A program made the position numbers and the translations under genes. This document shows positions 36,489 to 47,720 of a DNA stretch of 64,000 bases, one piece after another. The notes beneath the pieces are model-generated. The model was given only the letters and a program-made list of their open reading frames with translations. It made no database searches and was not told the DNA's origin. Source of the DNA: Antennarius striatus (lineage: Eukaryota; Chordata; Actinopteri; Lophiiformes; Antennariidae); NCBI RefSeq assembly GCF_040054535.1, contig NC_090785.1, positions 14,988,501 to 15,052,500 of the forward strand, written 5' to 3'. Every line of letters starts with the position of its first letter. Position 1 is the first letter of the stretch.

Positions 36489-37434
36489 AGGGGTTCAATG
36501 CAGGTTTGTACTGGAGAGAAGCCATTACGTTTTGATCGGGCTGAGTCTGATTGTTTTTTTGCTTTTTAACATTGCAAAACAGGTTTTTTTGTCAAATACA
36601 AAAACAAACTACTTCTTGCTATGAAACTGTGTAAAATCCTGAGTTACCTGCCAAAGAAATCTTCAAATTCTTGAGTGGATCCAAAGAATTTGACCCATGA
36701 GTTCTTTTAACATTTCAAAACAGTGTTGTTTTTTTTAGTATTTTTTACAATAAAATAAATAATAATTTACTTGACTTAGTTTCATAAGAAAGATAGTCAC
36801 ATGTGTCAAAAATGGACCTGTTAAATTTTAGAAGTACATCTGTTTGAAGAGATCACTTTTTATCACTTACAGTCAAGGAACTCTGACCCACAGCCAGCAT
36901 TATGAAGGTGCTCGTCTTTTTGGACTTCACATAAGGTGTTAGTCTAATTTAAAAGAGAATGTTCGTTACACGAAACAGCACCTTTTTGGTCTATGTTATT
37001 TTTCTGCAGGTGTAGAAAGTATTCAGGTCTCTGCTAAAGATTATGAGCAAATACACTGTTAAAACACTGTTAGAAGAAAATGACTCATTGGAACTGTTAT
37101 TTGGAAAGAAAAAACTGTCTCTGTCACTGCAAATAAAAGTCAGGAAAAGCAAAAACATTGTCACAGATTGACCTCAACTGTTTTATAGACAAAAAGCTTA
37201 ATTTGTCAAGAAAATTTCTGTAAGGTAAGCGTCCAATTATTTCCCTCTGAAATGCAGTGAAATAATTGTAATTCTTTTTTTACTCTCAAATGATCCGACA
37301 GTTGTTATTTTCTTACTATGAATACCATCATTTTACACAATTTGCCACCAAAAAGTGCAATACTTTGTTAAAGAATAAACCAGAGACTGGAACAAACACA
37401 TCAAAGCATCTCCATAAAAATATTGAAAAACGTC
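36489..37434. other. Intergenic, no gene seen
   Basis: AT-rich sequence between the pdlim7 promoter region and the LINE copy at 37435-39625. No supported gene or repeat. Confidence 0.55.
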
Positions 37435-39625
37435 TTCCTCATCTTCCTGTCCTTTCAGCTTTACCCTTCAGGGGTCGCCAGAGTAAATCAGTTGCCTCCA
37501 TCTAACCCCGTCTTCTGCATCCTCTTCTCTCACACCAACTACCTTCCTGTCCTCTTTCACCACATCCATAAACCTCTGCTTTGGTCTTCCTTTAGGCCTC
37601 CTGTCTGACAGGTCTAAACTCAGTATCCTTCTACCAATATATTCACCATCTCTCATTTGGACATGTCCAAACTATCTCTTTCTGGCCTCTCTGACTTTAT
37701 CTCCAAAACCTCTAACATGTGCTGTCCCTCTGATGTACTCATTCCTGATCCTATCCTTCCTGGTCACTCCCAGAGAGAACGTCAGCATCTTCATCTCTGC
37801 TACCTCCAGCTCTGTCTCCTGTCTTTTCCTCAGTGACACTGTCTCTAGACCAAACAACAACGCTGGTCTCACCACAGTTTTGAAACTTTTCTATCACACA
37901 TCACACCTGACACTTTTCTCCACCCGTTCCATCCTGCCTGTACATGCTTCTTCACCTCTTTTCCACACTCTCCATTGCTCTGGACTGTTGATCCTAAATA
38001 TTTAAAATCCTCCACCTTCTTGATCTCTTCTCCCTGTAACCTCACTCTTCCACTTGGGTCCCTCTCATTCACACACTTTTATTCTGTCTTTCTGCGAATA
38101 ACCTTCATTCCTCTCCTTTCCAGGACAAACGTCCACCTCTCTAGCTTCTCCTCCACCTGTTCCCTGCTCTCACTGCAGATCACATTGTCATCTGCAAACA
38201 TCATAGTCCATGGAGATTCCTGTCTGACCTCGTCTGTCAGCCTGTCCATCACCATAGCGAACAAGAAGGGGCTCAGAGCTGATCCCTGATGAAGTCCCAT
38301 CTCCACCTTGAACTCCTCTGTCACACCTATAGCACACCTCACTGTCTTACAGTCCTCATACATGTTCTGCACTGCTCTAACATACGTCTTTGCCACTCCA
38401 GACTTCCTCATACAATACCACAGTTCCTCTCTGGGCACCCTGTCATAAGCTTTCTCCAGATCTACGAAAACACAATACAGCTCCCTCTGGCCTTCTCTGT
38501 ACTTCTCTATCAAATTCCTCAAAGCAAATACTGCATGTTTAGTACTCTTTTGTGGCATGAAACCGTACTGCTGCTCATAAATACTTACTTCTGCCCTCAG
38601 TCTAGCTTCAACTACTCTTTCCCATAACTTCATTGTATGGCTCATCAGCTTTATTCCTCTGTAGTTGCCACAAGTCTGCCCATCTCCATTTTTCTTAAAA
38701 ATGGGCACCAGCACACTTCTCCTCCATTCCTCAGGCATCTTCTCACTATCTAAGATCTTATTGAACAACCCATTCAGAAAGTCCCTGCCACCTCTCTCAG
38801 ACATTTCCATACCTCCACAGGTATATCATCAGGACTGAGTGCCTTTCCACTCTTCATCCTCTTCAATGCCTTCCTCACTTCATCCTGACTAATCTTTGCT
38901 AATTCCTGGTCCACAACAGCCACCTCTTCTAGTCTTTGTTCTCTCTCTATTCCTAATTCATCAGCTCTTCAAAGTACTCTTTACAACTTACCATCACACT
39001 ACTGGCACTTGTCAATAGACTTCCATCCCTATCCTTAATCACCATAACCTGCTGCATGTCCTTCAAATCTCTGCCTCTCTGTCTTGCCAACCTGTATAGA
39101 TCAGTCTCTCCCTCCTTACTGTCCAACTTAGCATACAAGTCTTCATAAGCCCCTTGTTTGGCCTTTGCTACCTCTATTTTCACCTTACACTGCATCTCCC
39201 TGTACTACTCTCCCAAGTCCCCTCAGTGTCCCACTTCCTCTTAGCTAACCTCTTTCTCTGTATACACTCCTGTACCTCCTCCTTTTCCACCACCAAGTCT
39301 CCTTATCTACTTTCCTTCCAGATGACACACCAAGTACTCTCCTACCTGTCTCCCTGATAACATTAGCTGTAGTTGTCCAGTCATCTGGAAACACATCCTG
39401 ACAACCCAGAGCTAACTCCTTCCTAAAAGTCACGCAACACTCTTCCTTTTTCAGCTTCCACCATTTCGTCTTGTGCTCTGCCTTTGTCCTCTTCATCTTC
39501 CTCACCACCAGAGTCATCCTACACACCACCATCCTATGCTGTTTGGCTACACCCTCGCCTACCACTACTTTGCAGTCACTGATCTCCTTCAGATTACATC
39601 TTTCTATCTTATCTAGTTCCTGAGT
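37435..39625 (-). mobile_element. RTE-like LINE, antisense, 5'-truncated and frameshifted
   Basis: On the minus strand, six frame fragments (39631-39245, 39195-38953, 38810-38079, 38072-37869, 37875-37672, 37656-37468) together cover most of a reverse-transcriptase ORF. Typical landmarks are WRRSVLVPIFKKNGDGQTCG, NYRGIKL, the FVDLEKAYDRVPRE block, LHQGSALSPFLFA and the catalytic FADD box. The C-terminal part matches the plus-strand copy at 23584-24337 closely. The 3' tail GGCGACCCCTGAAGGG lies at the low-coordinate end. Frameshifts and stops show it is dead, and the endonuclease part is missing. No convincing target duplication was found. Confidence 0.9.
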
Positions 39626-39629
39626 GTAC

Positions 39630-39860
39630 AAAAGTTGAAATTTGACATTGACCTAAGGTCAAGGTCATCATCTCATTTTCATCCCCTTTGCCGCCCAAGT
39701 AATGTGCTTTTTGTTTCATCTTTCCATCTGCAACGGTTGTGAAGATATTTGGTGGACTAACGGACGGACCGATGAACGGAAGAAGGAACGGATGAACACA
39801 CGAACACTGACAATTACAATACATCACCGCTTTGAAGCGGGATGTAATTACACAAAGCGA
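39630..39860 (+). repeat. Unclassified interspersed repeat fragment with terminal hairpin
   Basis: Adjoins the 5' end of the antisense LINE. It carries CCTAAGGTCAAGGTCATCAT, a run of GGACGG/GAACGG-like units and a small hairpin CCGCTT-TG-AAGCGG at 39827-39840. This composition resembles non-autonomous DNA repeats in fish, but class and exact ends could not be fixed. Confidence 0.45.
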
Positions 39861-40368
39861 TATACAGTAGCTCCTGGTACTTGTTTATTTAATTAAAATT
39901 CTAATATTACTTTTCAAGACATCCTGTCCTTAACTTTAGTTTACAGTAATTTCATTGACAGACGAGCAAATACACAAAACACCAACGAAAAAGGTTAAGA
40001 AGCCACTTGGAGCGAATCGTAAACCAGTTTAATGGAGTCCGTTCGAACTGTAGTGACACAGCAGACCCAGCAGGTGGAGACAAACAGCAGTGGAACGGAA
40101 GTGGTACCCTGACGGGCGGCCCTGCTCCATCATCACAGCGGCTAATCAAGCGAGGAAACGATGAATCATCAGTGAGGTTCGGAGCTTCAGTTGTTCGTTA
40201 CAGACGAGTAAACTGTTTACACTCTACTGTTGAAGAAATCCTTTGATATTCAGTTTCCTTTTTAAATTCTTTTAAGTGTAGGTTGAGCAGCTGGTGGCCT
40301 GACTGTGGGTTAGCAAGGTAAACCTACTAAAATCAGTTAGCTAAACTTGTAAACACTTTTGTGGAAAA
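39861..40368 (+). promoter_or_regulatory. cltb: Probable cltb promoter and 5' UTR
   Basis: Sequence directly upstream of the cltb start codon, with moderately raised GC around 40060-40200. No TATA box or defined start site could be identified; the assignment is by position. Confidence 0.35.
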
Positions 40369-42698
40369 ATGGCTGACAACGGAGCTCACTCGACCGAAGA
40401 AGACCCAGCTGCAGCTTTTCTGGCTCAACAAGAGAGTGAGATAGCAGTAATAGAGAACGATGGAGAGGGGTTTGGGGCGCTGGAGGAAACGGATGACCAG
40501 GAGCCGCCACAGCCGGAGCCGGATAACTATGGCAAGTGTGTCACTGAGCAAATGTCAGCCTCGACCAGCTAGAAGGCATGCTAACTACGGCTAGCTTTAG
40601 CCACTGCTACTTTGACTGGTGTGACACTGGTTAGCAAAGATTAGCTTCATGCTTATTGGCGTGAGCGGCTGTTTTAGCTAGGAGGTGTACTGTCTTAAAC
40701 TGTGATGTTAGCTTCCTAGTGTAGCTACCGGAAGCTCTGCTCATAAGTTAGTAAATGTATTACAAAATCCATTCTTGTAACGTAATGAGCATCAAAATAC
40801 GTAGTATTTCCCCGACATTAATCAGGACATGTTAACGCTATGTAGCAATGACTGAGCTAAGGTACCGTTGACACCTAACTGGAAAAACCTGTTCACCGAC
40901 CGGGGTGGAGGGACGACATGAGAGCTCAAACAGGTGCAGCTACATTCTCTAAGATCTTGATGTTAGCGTGTTGCTGGTTTAACAGACTGTCACTGTCGTT
41001 GTTTACACGGCTGAAGGAGCACAGTTAACATTCATGGGAACATTTAAGAAAAATATCCTATTGAAAAAATCTGTTTTCTTCTAATAATGGCAGATTTTTT
41101 CGGTGAGCAGCCTTCCACGTTGAACGGGGATATATTTCAGGTGAGCATCAGGTATTCAAAATCTGCATCCCAATTTATGCATTGTATTACATAACTTTTT
41201 TTTTTTAATGATTTTTTTAAATACTGTAGTTTTGCTTACTTTCCGTATTTGCATGCAAATATGTAATGACAGGATGGATTTCCTAGTTACATGTTAGTAA
41301 TGAAGTGAATGTTTTGCGTCTTCCCACAGGAGTCCAATGGGCCAACAGACAGCTATGCAGCCATCGCCCAGGTGGATATTCAGAGGCAGGAGCCTGAAAG
41401 TTTAAGAAAGTGGAGGGAGGAGCAGAAGACACGCCTTGAGGTTTTGGGTGAGCAACTGTAATTTCTTTAGGGCAGGGGTATCAAAGTCATGTTCACCGAG
41501 GGCCACATCAGCATAATGGCTGTCCTCAAAGGGCCAGATGTAACTTATTAATGTAACGAAATGTAACTCAGTGAGTTTTGACACGTGTCTTAGGGACTGT
41601 ATCCCAGCAACAGACCACAATCCCAGTCCCATCCCTATTAACACGGATACATAAACATGTAGATCTCATTGCATTCCAGTTTTCCCCTGATACTAGGACT
41701 GTATGGACTGTGTGGCTTTGAGTTATGCTTACATTCACTCATGACTATTTTGTTTTGTTTTACTGTAGCTTTTTAATGTCTATCATGATTATACTGTAAT
41801 TTGTCAACATATTTAAATTATCAGAGGGTTGGGTGTCCCCATAATGTAATGATTACTGTACTCCCCTGTCTCACTATGAAACACACTCCCCCCTTTACAG
41901 CTGTAGTCATTTTGAAATGTGTCTTTTTTTGTATGTCTTTTTTACATTTTGTGATGCATCTCTTTGGAGTCTACCATTGAAGACAAATAAAAGTAGTGAA
42001 TAATCTAATTGGGTCATTGGCCTCTGACTCTTTTATTCGCTGCTTTCGCATGCTGGAACAGACTCTGCATCGAAGGCAGCAGAAGCAGAATGGAGAGAGA
42101 AAGCCAAGAAGGAGCTGGAGGACTGGCGTGTGCACCAGAGTGAGCAGATGGAGAAGAACAAGGCCAATAACAGGTTTTAGTCTTAACATATCCTCTGTTA
42201 ACTTTCACAGAAGTAACAGTTTATCATTATGATGTGGTGATACTCTAATCTGGACTCAGTCTACTCTGGTGTTTTGGTTGATTGTAAATATTTGTCAGTA
42301 GCAGTCATGCAGTTCAGATACACTTAACAACTGCCTCAAGAATAATGAACTTTGAAGTATTTTTGCTGGACTTGATGCACCTACAGGTCAAATGCTTCAG
42401 TAGAGTTGTTGATCAGAATATTGACTGCTTACTTGAGGACTGTATCTCAATTTAATAACTTATTTTAATGTGATAAAAGTCAGTGTTGTACATTATTATC
42501 ACAAGAATTTTGCCGCTTTTCCTTTTTCTGACTACACTAACTCTGTCTTCTCACACTTTCCAACAGACTCTGTCCAAGTTTTTCACGGTATCACTCTGCA
42601 TCTGTGGCTCTAGACTTGCCTAGTTTTTTTCCTGTGTGTCTGTGAAAGCACTGAGAGACAATCCTCTGATGAGATATTAGTCTACAGCTGTGCGCACG

Positions 42699-42770
<72 letters not shown>

Positions 42771-44282
42771 GCCTGGAAACCAAAGCAGGAAGTTAGCTAG
42801 CTAGAAGACATACCAGCAGCACAGAGCAGATGTCAGTGTTTGTCCACAGCCTCGCACCAAAGCAAACTGTAGTTGACTAAAATGGATTGGCATTCCAAGC
42901 AACGTTTCAGTTCAGTGGGACAGAACGACTGTACTTAATGTTAGAGGAGATTTCCTCATTGATTTGAACCTCATTAGAGTTGTTTCTCAGTCATTTACAC
43001 AATCCCTGTAATACGGACCCTAACTTCATTCTGCTTGTATAACTGAAACTGTTCTCCTCTCTCCTTCTCTTTCCTGCTTTCTTGGCCTTGCCTGCGTGCT
43101 AGGATTGCTGACAAGGCTTTCTACAAACAGCCCAACTCAGATGTTATAGGCTTTGTGTAGGTTTAGAACTCTTCAACTTCTAGTTGCTGTTTGAACTACC
43201 CAGTGATTTTCACCTCATGCATGCCATTACACTAAAATTACCTTTTTGTTTTTGTAGGCTTAGTTTGGTAGTTCTGGAATTTGTATTTGAATGTCCCTTA
43301 GGTCAGAACTTGTAATAGATATCAAGCACGTGTCCATCGAAGTGTATGACTGGGTTAAAGTGGGGGGGGGGGTGCAATATGTGTTAGTTAGCATGACAAA
43401 GCTACCACCAGCCTCGCCATCCACATCTTTAGACTGCACCACTGGATGTGACTCCTCCTTTCTTGCGTGGAAGTTTGGGTTTGAAAAGACGGATCTTCCC
43501 GAAATGATTGATGTTAAAAATGATATAAAAACACACTCAGAGTTTGTCCTCCTGACAACAAAACCAGTAGAAGAGGAGATGAAACTTGTTGTCAACAGTA
43601 TGTTTCTGACTTGCGTACTTCAGTTCTTAGTAAATAATGTTTATTTTCCAGACATTTTTTTTTAATTGTATACTTTGTAGGCAACATTTAAATAGACTGT
43701 TAAATTATCTCAGCTCCCACCTTGATCACCCACTCAAGAAGAAATTTTATATCTCAATGGAAACAGACCTGGAAAAGGATGTATAGAAATAAAAAACTTT
43801 TTAAAAAATGTACATGAAGGAACTGATGAAATATGAGACATGTTAAACAAATTCTGAAGAATGTGAAATATCATCTATGGTTATTGCTGAAATTCCTTGA
43901 AATACCAAGATGTCAGATTTTGTCAGTACTGCACGCTCCTAGTATAAAGAGATGCATGACGTTTTGCATATCTGTTCATCTGTGTTTTTTATGTGATTGA
44001 ATGTCGAGTGCCATGTTTAGCTCGGATGAATTTGTGGTTCTGGAAACTATTTTGAAATCTACAAGATTTTCTAAGTCACTGTTGTGTTTCTCTGGTGTTC
44101 CAAACTGCAGAGCATCAGAGGAGGCCTTCATTGCAGAGACCAGTGACGATAACCCAGGAACAGAATGGGAGAGAGTAGCCCGCCTCTGTGATTTCAATCC
44201 AAAAACCAACAAACAGGCTAAGGATGTTTCTCGAATGCGTTCTGTCCTCATCTCTCTCAAACAGACGCCTCTCGTTCGCTAG
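40369..44282 (+). CDS. cltb: Clathrin light chain B
   Basis: Clathrin light chains bind the heavy-chain hub of the triskelion and modulate coat assembly in endocytosis and Golgi transport. Exons: 40369-40531, 41094-41140, 41330-41447, 42062-42173, 43103-43156 (cassette) and 44111-44282. Phases agree, giving 221 residues with the cassette and 203 without (human 229 and 211). The N-terminus has the invariant light-chain block EEDPAAAFLAQQESEIAVIE. The middle exons encode the heavy-chain-binding helix (SLRKWREEQKTRLEVL; AEWREKAKKELEDW) and the last exon the conserved NPGTEWERVARLCDFNPK and ending SLKQTPLVR. The helix sequence and single 18-codon insert favour CLTB over CLTA. Intron 1 appears to use a GC donor (TATG|GCAAGT); the GT alternative one codon later breaks the frame or is weak. 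ATG at 40369 has A at -3 and G at +4. Confidence 0.95.
41448..42061 (+). other. cltb: cltb intron 3
   Basis: Contains a hAT-like repeat start (41473-41570) and an isolated AATAAA at 41986-41991 close to the next exon. Otherwise nothing recognised. Confidence 0.5.
41473..41570 (+). mobile_element. hAT-like transposon end fragment
   Basis: The sequence CAGGGGTATCAAAGTCATGT followed by GAGGGCCACATCAGC resembles the terminal inverted repeat of a widespread hAT family (CAGGGGTGTCAAACTC...GGGCCACA). No matching right end was found within the intron, so this is a fragment or a solo end. Right boundary approximate. Confidence 0.5.
42690..42768. repeat. CA microsatellite
   Basis: A long CA run beginning with GCACGC units in cltb intron 4, about 330 bases upstream of the cassette exon. 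Probably highly variable in length. Confidence 0.95.
43103..43156 (+). CDS. cltb: cltb neuronal-type cassette exon (18 codons)
   Basis: Exactly 54 bases, so inclusion or skipping keeps the frame. It inserts IADKAFYKQPNSDVIGFV before ASEEAF, matching the position and sequence of the 18-residue insert of neuronal CLTB. The upstream intron end is pyrimidine-rich (CTCCTCTCTCCTTCTCTTTC) and has TGC-rich sequence (TTGCCTGCGTGCTAG) right at the acceptor, as expected for neural microexon-type regulation by PTB repression and SRRM4 activation. Regulation is inferred. Confidence 0.9.
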
Positions 44283-45650
44283 AGGAGGCTGAAGGGATAC
44301 GTTTGCTCTTGAAACTGCCTTTTCAATTTTAACTTTACACAAAATCAGAAGAGTTTGTACGCCCTTTTCCATGAAACTTACAGTTCATTCAATACCTTTC
44401 AGAAGTTACTGCCTTTCTTAATGCTTGCTCGAGTGACTAGTAAACTTAATCCTTGTCTCTGTTGAGAAGATGGACAAATGTTTATGGCATCCTTGAGATG
44501 GTCAGTTTTTGACTGCTACACTTAGGAAAATATTGTTACTGTAAGAAACACTTTTCCCTTTAACTTATAATTAGGTCAAGTTCATTGCATGTATTTGCCA
44601 ATATTTCAAATGGACTACTGTATTTTAGTTGTTTGGTCTTTTTTTTTTGGTCAACCACTTATTAATACTGTTGTACATTAGATTGTAACCACTTATGCCT
44701 CTCATCAAAGTAGAATTACAAACGCGTTAGTTCACATTAATTATATAATTAGCACATTTAAAGTACAGGTAGTTAGGGTGTTTTTCCTCTTTGAAATCCT
44801 TAAAGCCAGGTTCAGACAGGAGGCAGAGCGCTGCAGCTGGGGAGCTACAGATTTATTCTATGTCTGCTGAACTTTTTCTGGATGTTTTCAGCAATGGCCA
44901 GCAAAAATAAAATCATTCTAAACATTATGATAAAATGTACACTCAATGCTGTCCATCTTGAGATTGTCCTGTCCGCCTCGCTGCTGTTCCCTGTGATGAT
45001 CCTGCATTGATTCACAAATGTTCAGCATTAATCCTGTTAATGTTTTATTGATAATGGAACGAACAAATGAACTGCTCACACTGCAAAGTTTAATAACGTA
45101 AACCATTCACCTCACCTGAGAAACAGTCGTAGCAGCTTCTCCAGCATCAGTGCTGCAGCAGAGACATTAATGTTAACACATTAGCGCACCTCTTTTTATT
45201 ATTCTCCTATAGGCATATTTAAGAATCATCAAAAACTCATCATGTAGCCCCCTGAATCTTGAATGATGACATCTGCACTGCCGCCTCCTGACTGAACCCC
45301 CATCAGCTTGTGGCCTTTTTGATGGAGCTCTTACTCCAGGTTGAGTATTTTTCCAGGGGGATTTCCTTTTTAATTTGGCAAGAAATTCACAACCAAAGAA
45401 TTCTCCTATCAGCAAAAATTCCCTCGATTAATGGAGCGTGCGATTTCTCGTGTCACTGGTTTTCTGCAGCAGGAGATGTGAGCACCACGTATGTTGCACC
45501 AGTACGTTGTAGATTTTTTTTTAAATTAAAAAGGTGTCAATTTGAAGAGTGAACGTCTGCACAGTTTCACATGTTGCCTATTTGAATATTATGAACCCTG
45601 ATAAAAAGTGAATGTGAAAATGAACTGAAGAAATAAACAGTGGAGAATGA
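44283..45650 (+). other. cltb: cltb 3' untranslated region
   Basis: Follows the cltb TAG. AATAAA signals are at 44906-44911 and 45632-45637, either of which could end the transcript. No gene is supported by the small minus-strand frames here. Confidence 0.5.
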
Positions 45651-45794
45651 TCACTGGGTGTTTTGTTCTGTTTTTCTATGTGGCCAAGGTTTTATAAGTG
45701 CCATTATTTTGTTCTCAGTCAAGCCTTCATTGGCTTTAAATCAGCAGGTTAGAGGAATCAGCAGATGACACTGTCTCAAAGACACAGAAAACCA

Positions 45795-46052
45795 AGGCCA
45801 TGTTGGAAACATTTATTTCAAACATCAGTAGCTGTGAGGATCATTTCAGTGAAAACAGGAACATTTGAAGTCCGTCCCCTCCATAAGAACAAAGAACGAG
45901 TATTTTCTGTGTACACAATAATTAGGGCTGACTGTGCCATAAATCTGAACCGTGGTGGTGGAAAATTGGTTATTATTGAGTAAATTTAAACACGATCAGT
46001 CCAAGAAAGGCTCTACAATGCATCTGGACTGAGGCACGGGATCCATCCATCT
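45795..46052 (-). other. higd2a: higd2a 3' untranslated region
   Basis: On the minus strand after the higd2a TGA (46055-46053). AATAAA on the minus strand is at 45817-45812, so the UTR is short, about 250 bases. It lies about 150 bases from the distal cltb poly(A) signal on the other strand. Confidence 0.55.
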
Positions 46053-47524
46053 TCACTGCTTGGGTTTCAGGGCTGTAGCAATGACTCCGACAACCAGGGC
46101 GACTACCGTGAACCCCTGAGCCAGAACACGTGTCCTCATTAATGCCTGGGACTTCTGGGTTTTCCCTTGATAGAAGGCACGGAGACCATACATCAGCGCG
46201 CCTGCTGTTCCCAAACAACCTGGAGGGCACAAAGTAAATCACGAAACAGGATGGAACAGTTCAGTACAAACACACAAGACACTTTGTGAGGGGGAGGAAA
46301 AAGAAAAGTAGGTCCACATGGGGAGAAGGGTGTAGTACTTCTGGCCTGAACACCTTTTGCCATTTTCAGTTTTGGAAGTTTCTTTTAAAATAAAAAAAAC
46401 TTGATGCAAAAGTACCAAAATAAATGTTAAAACTTGGGGAAATTCAGTCCATGTAACTAATTGCACTTCAACTTTCATAAAATAATTACATTTAAAAACA
46501 TTTCCATGATTTCCAGCCACTGCTGTGTGAACACATGAGTGTTCCATTTCGTGTGGACCTGAGGTCAGTTACTCCTTCATAGATAAGGTGTAAAACATCC
46601 AATAATGGTGTCGCTACAAGCTTTTAAAATATCCTCTTTAAGATACTCTTAATTTTATATACACCCTGACATCATGCGGGGGCAAACTGAGGCCCCGCAG
46701 GTTCTCTTCCCTGGAGGGGCAGCATCTGCTGTGATATTCTAGATAGGAAATCATTCTGATTGACGAACAAAGCAGATGAGAGATGGGTGCTTTTATGAGG
46801 TTAGGGTTCATCACAACCTCATCTCCATTCAACATTTCTTTGTTGAATCTTCTCTGCCATCATCCATAGATCCATGAGGATCCATCAGTGCACATTGACA
46901 CATACATTGACTTACATGCAGCTATATTAGAAATGATCCTTTACTGGGATCTGCCTCACACTAAAGTACCACCACCTAACTCCATTACCCTGGAAACTTA
47001 CCCTCCCAGGTCTGCAGTTGTTTTATCCCAACTAGACCCAATTATTTTTTTTGAAGCTGCATCAAGTTGCCTATGTGCTGATATTCAGGTTTTGATTACC
47101 ATATTACTTGACCTCACTGTTAATTGTTAAGAATAGGCCACATTTCCGTGTTGAAAACAATTAATGTTAATTATGTTCCACAATTTAGCGAAAGTTTTAG
47201 TTTTTGGAAACACAAACCTTAAAACTTGGAACAAAAACAATAACCCTATAATCTTTTGGTGTCACTGCTTTTATCACTCACTGAAACAAGAAACGAATGT
47301 ACTGCATCAGTTCTGCAGCGTTCTGACCTGATCGATAACTCACCTATCGGGACGAACGGGTTCTCTTTGGTTTTCCGCATGAATTTTTCCTGAAACGACT
47401 CTACTTTGTGTTTGGGTAAGGGTCTGAAGCCTTCGATAACTGGTTGCTGGGATATGTCAAACCCGTCCTGTCCTGGTGACGCTGTTTTAGATGTCTGGGC
47501 TACAGGCGCTAAGGGGGCCGCCAT
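46053..47524 (-). CDS. higd2a: HIG1 domain family member 2A
   Basis: Small mitochondrial inner-membrane protein of the Rcf1/HIG1 family that helps assemble cytochrome c oxidase and respiratory supercomplexes. Two exons on the minus strand: 47524-47344 and 46219-46053, joined GT-AG within a glycine codon; 115 residues (human 106). Exon 1 has the conserved block SFQEKFMRKTKENPFVPIG. Exon 2 has two membrane segments (CLGTAGALMYGL and VVALVVGVIATAL) with the HIG1 signature MRTRVLAQGFT between them, ending LKPKQ and TGA. The chosen ATG at 47524-47522 has A at -3 and G at +4; the in-frame codon 18 bases upstream is TTG. It converges on cltb, as these genes are neighbours in human 5q35. Confidence 0.94.
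46220..47343 (-). other. higd2a: higd2a intron
   Basis: Single intron of about 1.1 kb. The small frames within it show no family similarity; no repeat recognised. Confidence 0.7.
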
Positions 47525-47720
47525 GTTTCCCTTCCACTCCAACCCAGGCGATCAAGTCACGTGTTTCCGGAGGAACTCTGCTCCCAGACTTCAGAATAAA
47601 AGACGTCTGCCGCCTGAGACGCACCGCGGAAACTACTACTGTATCAGTAGTTCCACTCAAGACCGTGAGAGGGGAAGGAAAAGTTCAGAAACCTAATATG
47701 TGAAATGACCCGCACACAAA
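47525..47720 (-). promoter_or_regulatory. higd2a: Probable higd2a promoter and 5' UTR
   Basis: GC- and CpG-enriched sequence directly upstream of the higd2a start codon (for example CACGTGTTTCCGG near 47558), unlike the AT-rich sequence beyond. No start site could be assigned. Confidence 0.4.

Noticed and set aside
39827-39860. Helitron 3' terminus
   Set aside because: A short hairpin is present, but no CTRR end follows at the usual distance and no Helitron 5' end was found.
47525-47542. Upstream start for higd2a (MEWKGN...)
   Set aside because: The codon is TTG; the downstream ATG has a strong initiation context and matches the family.
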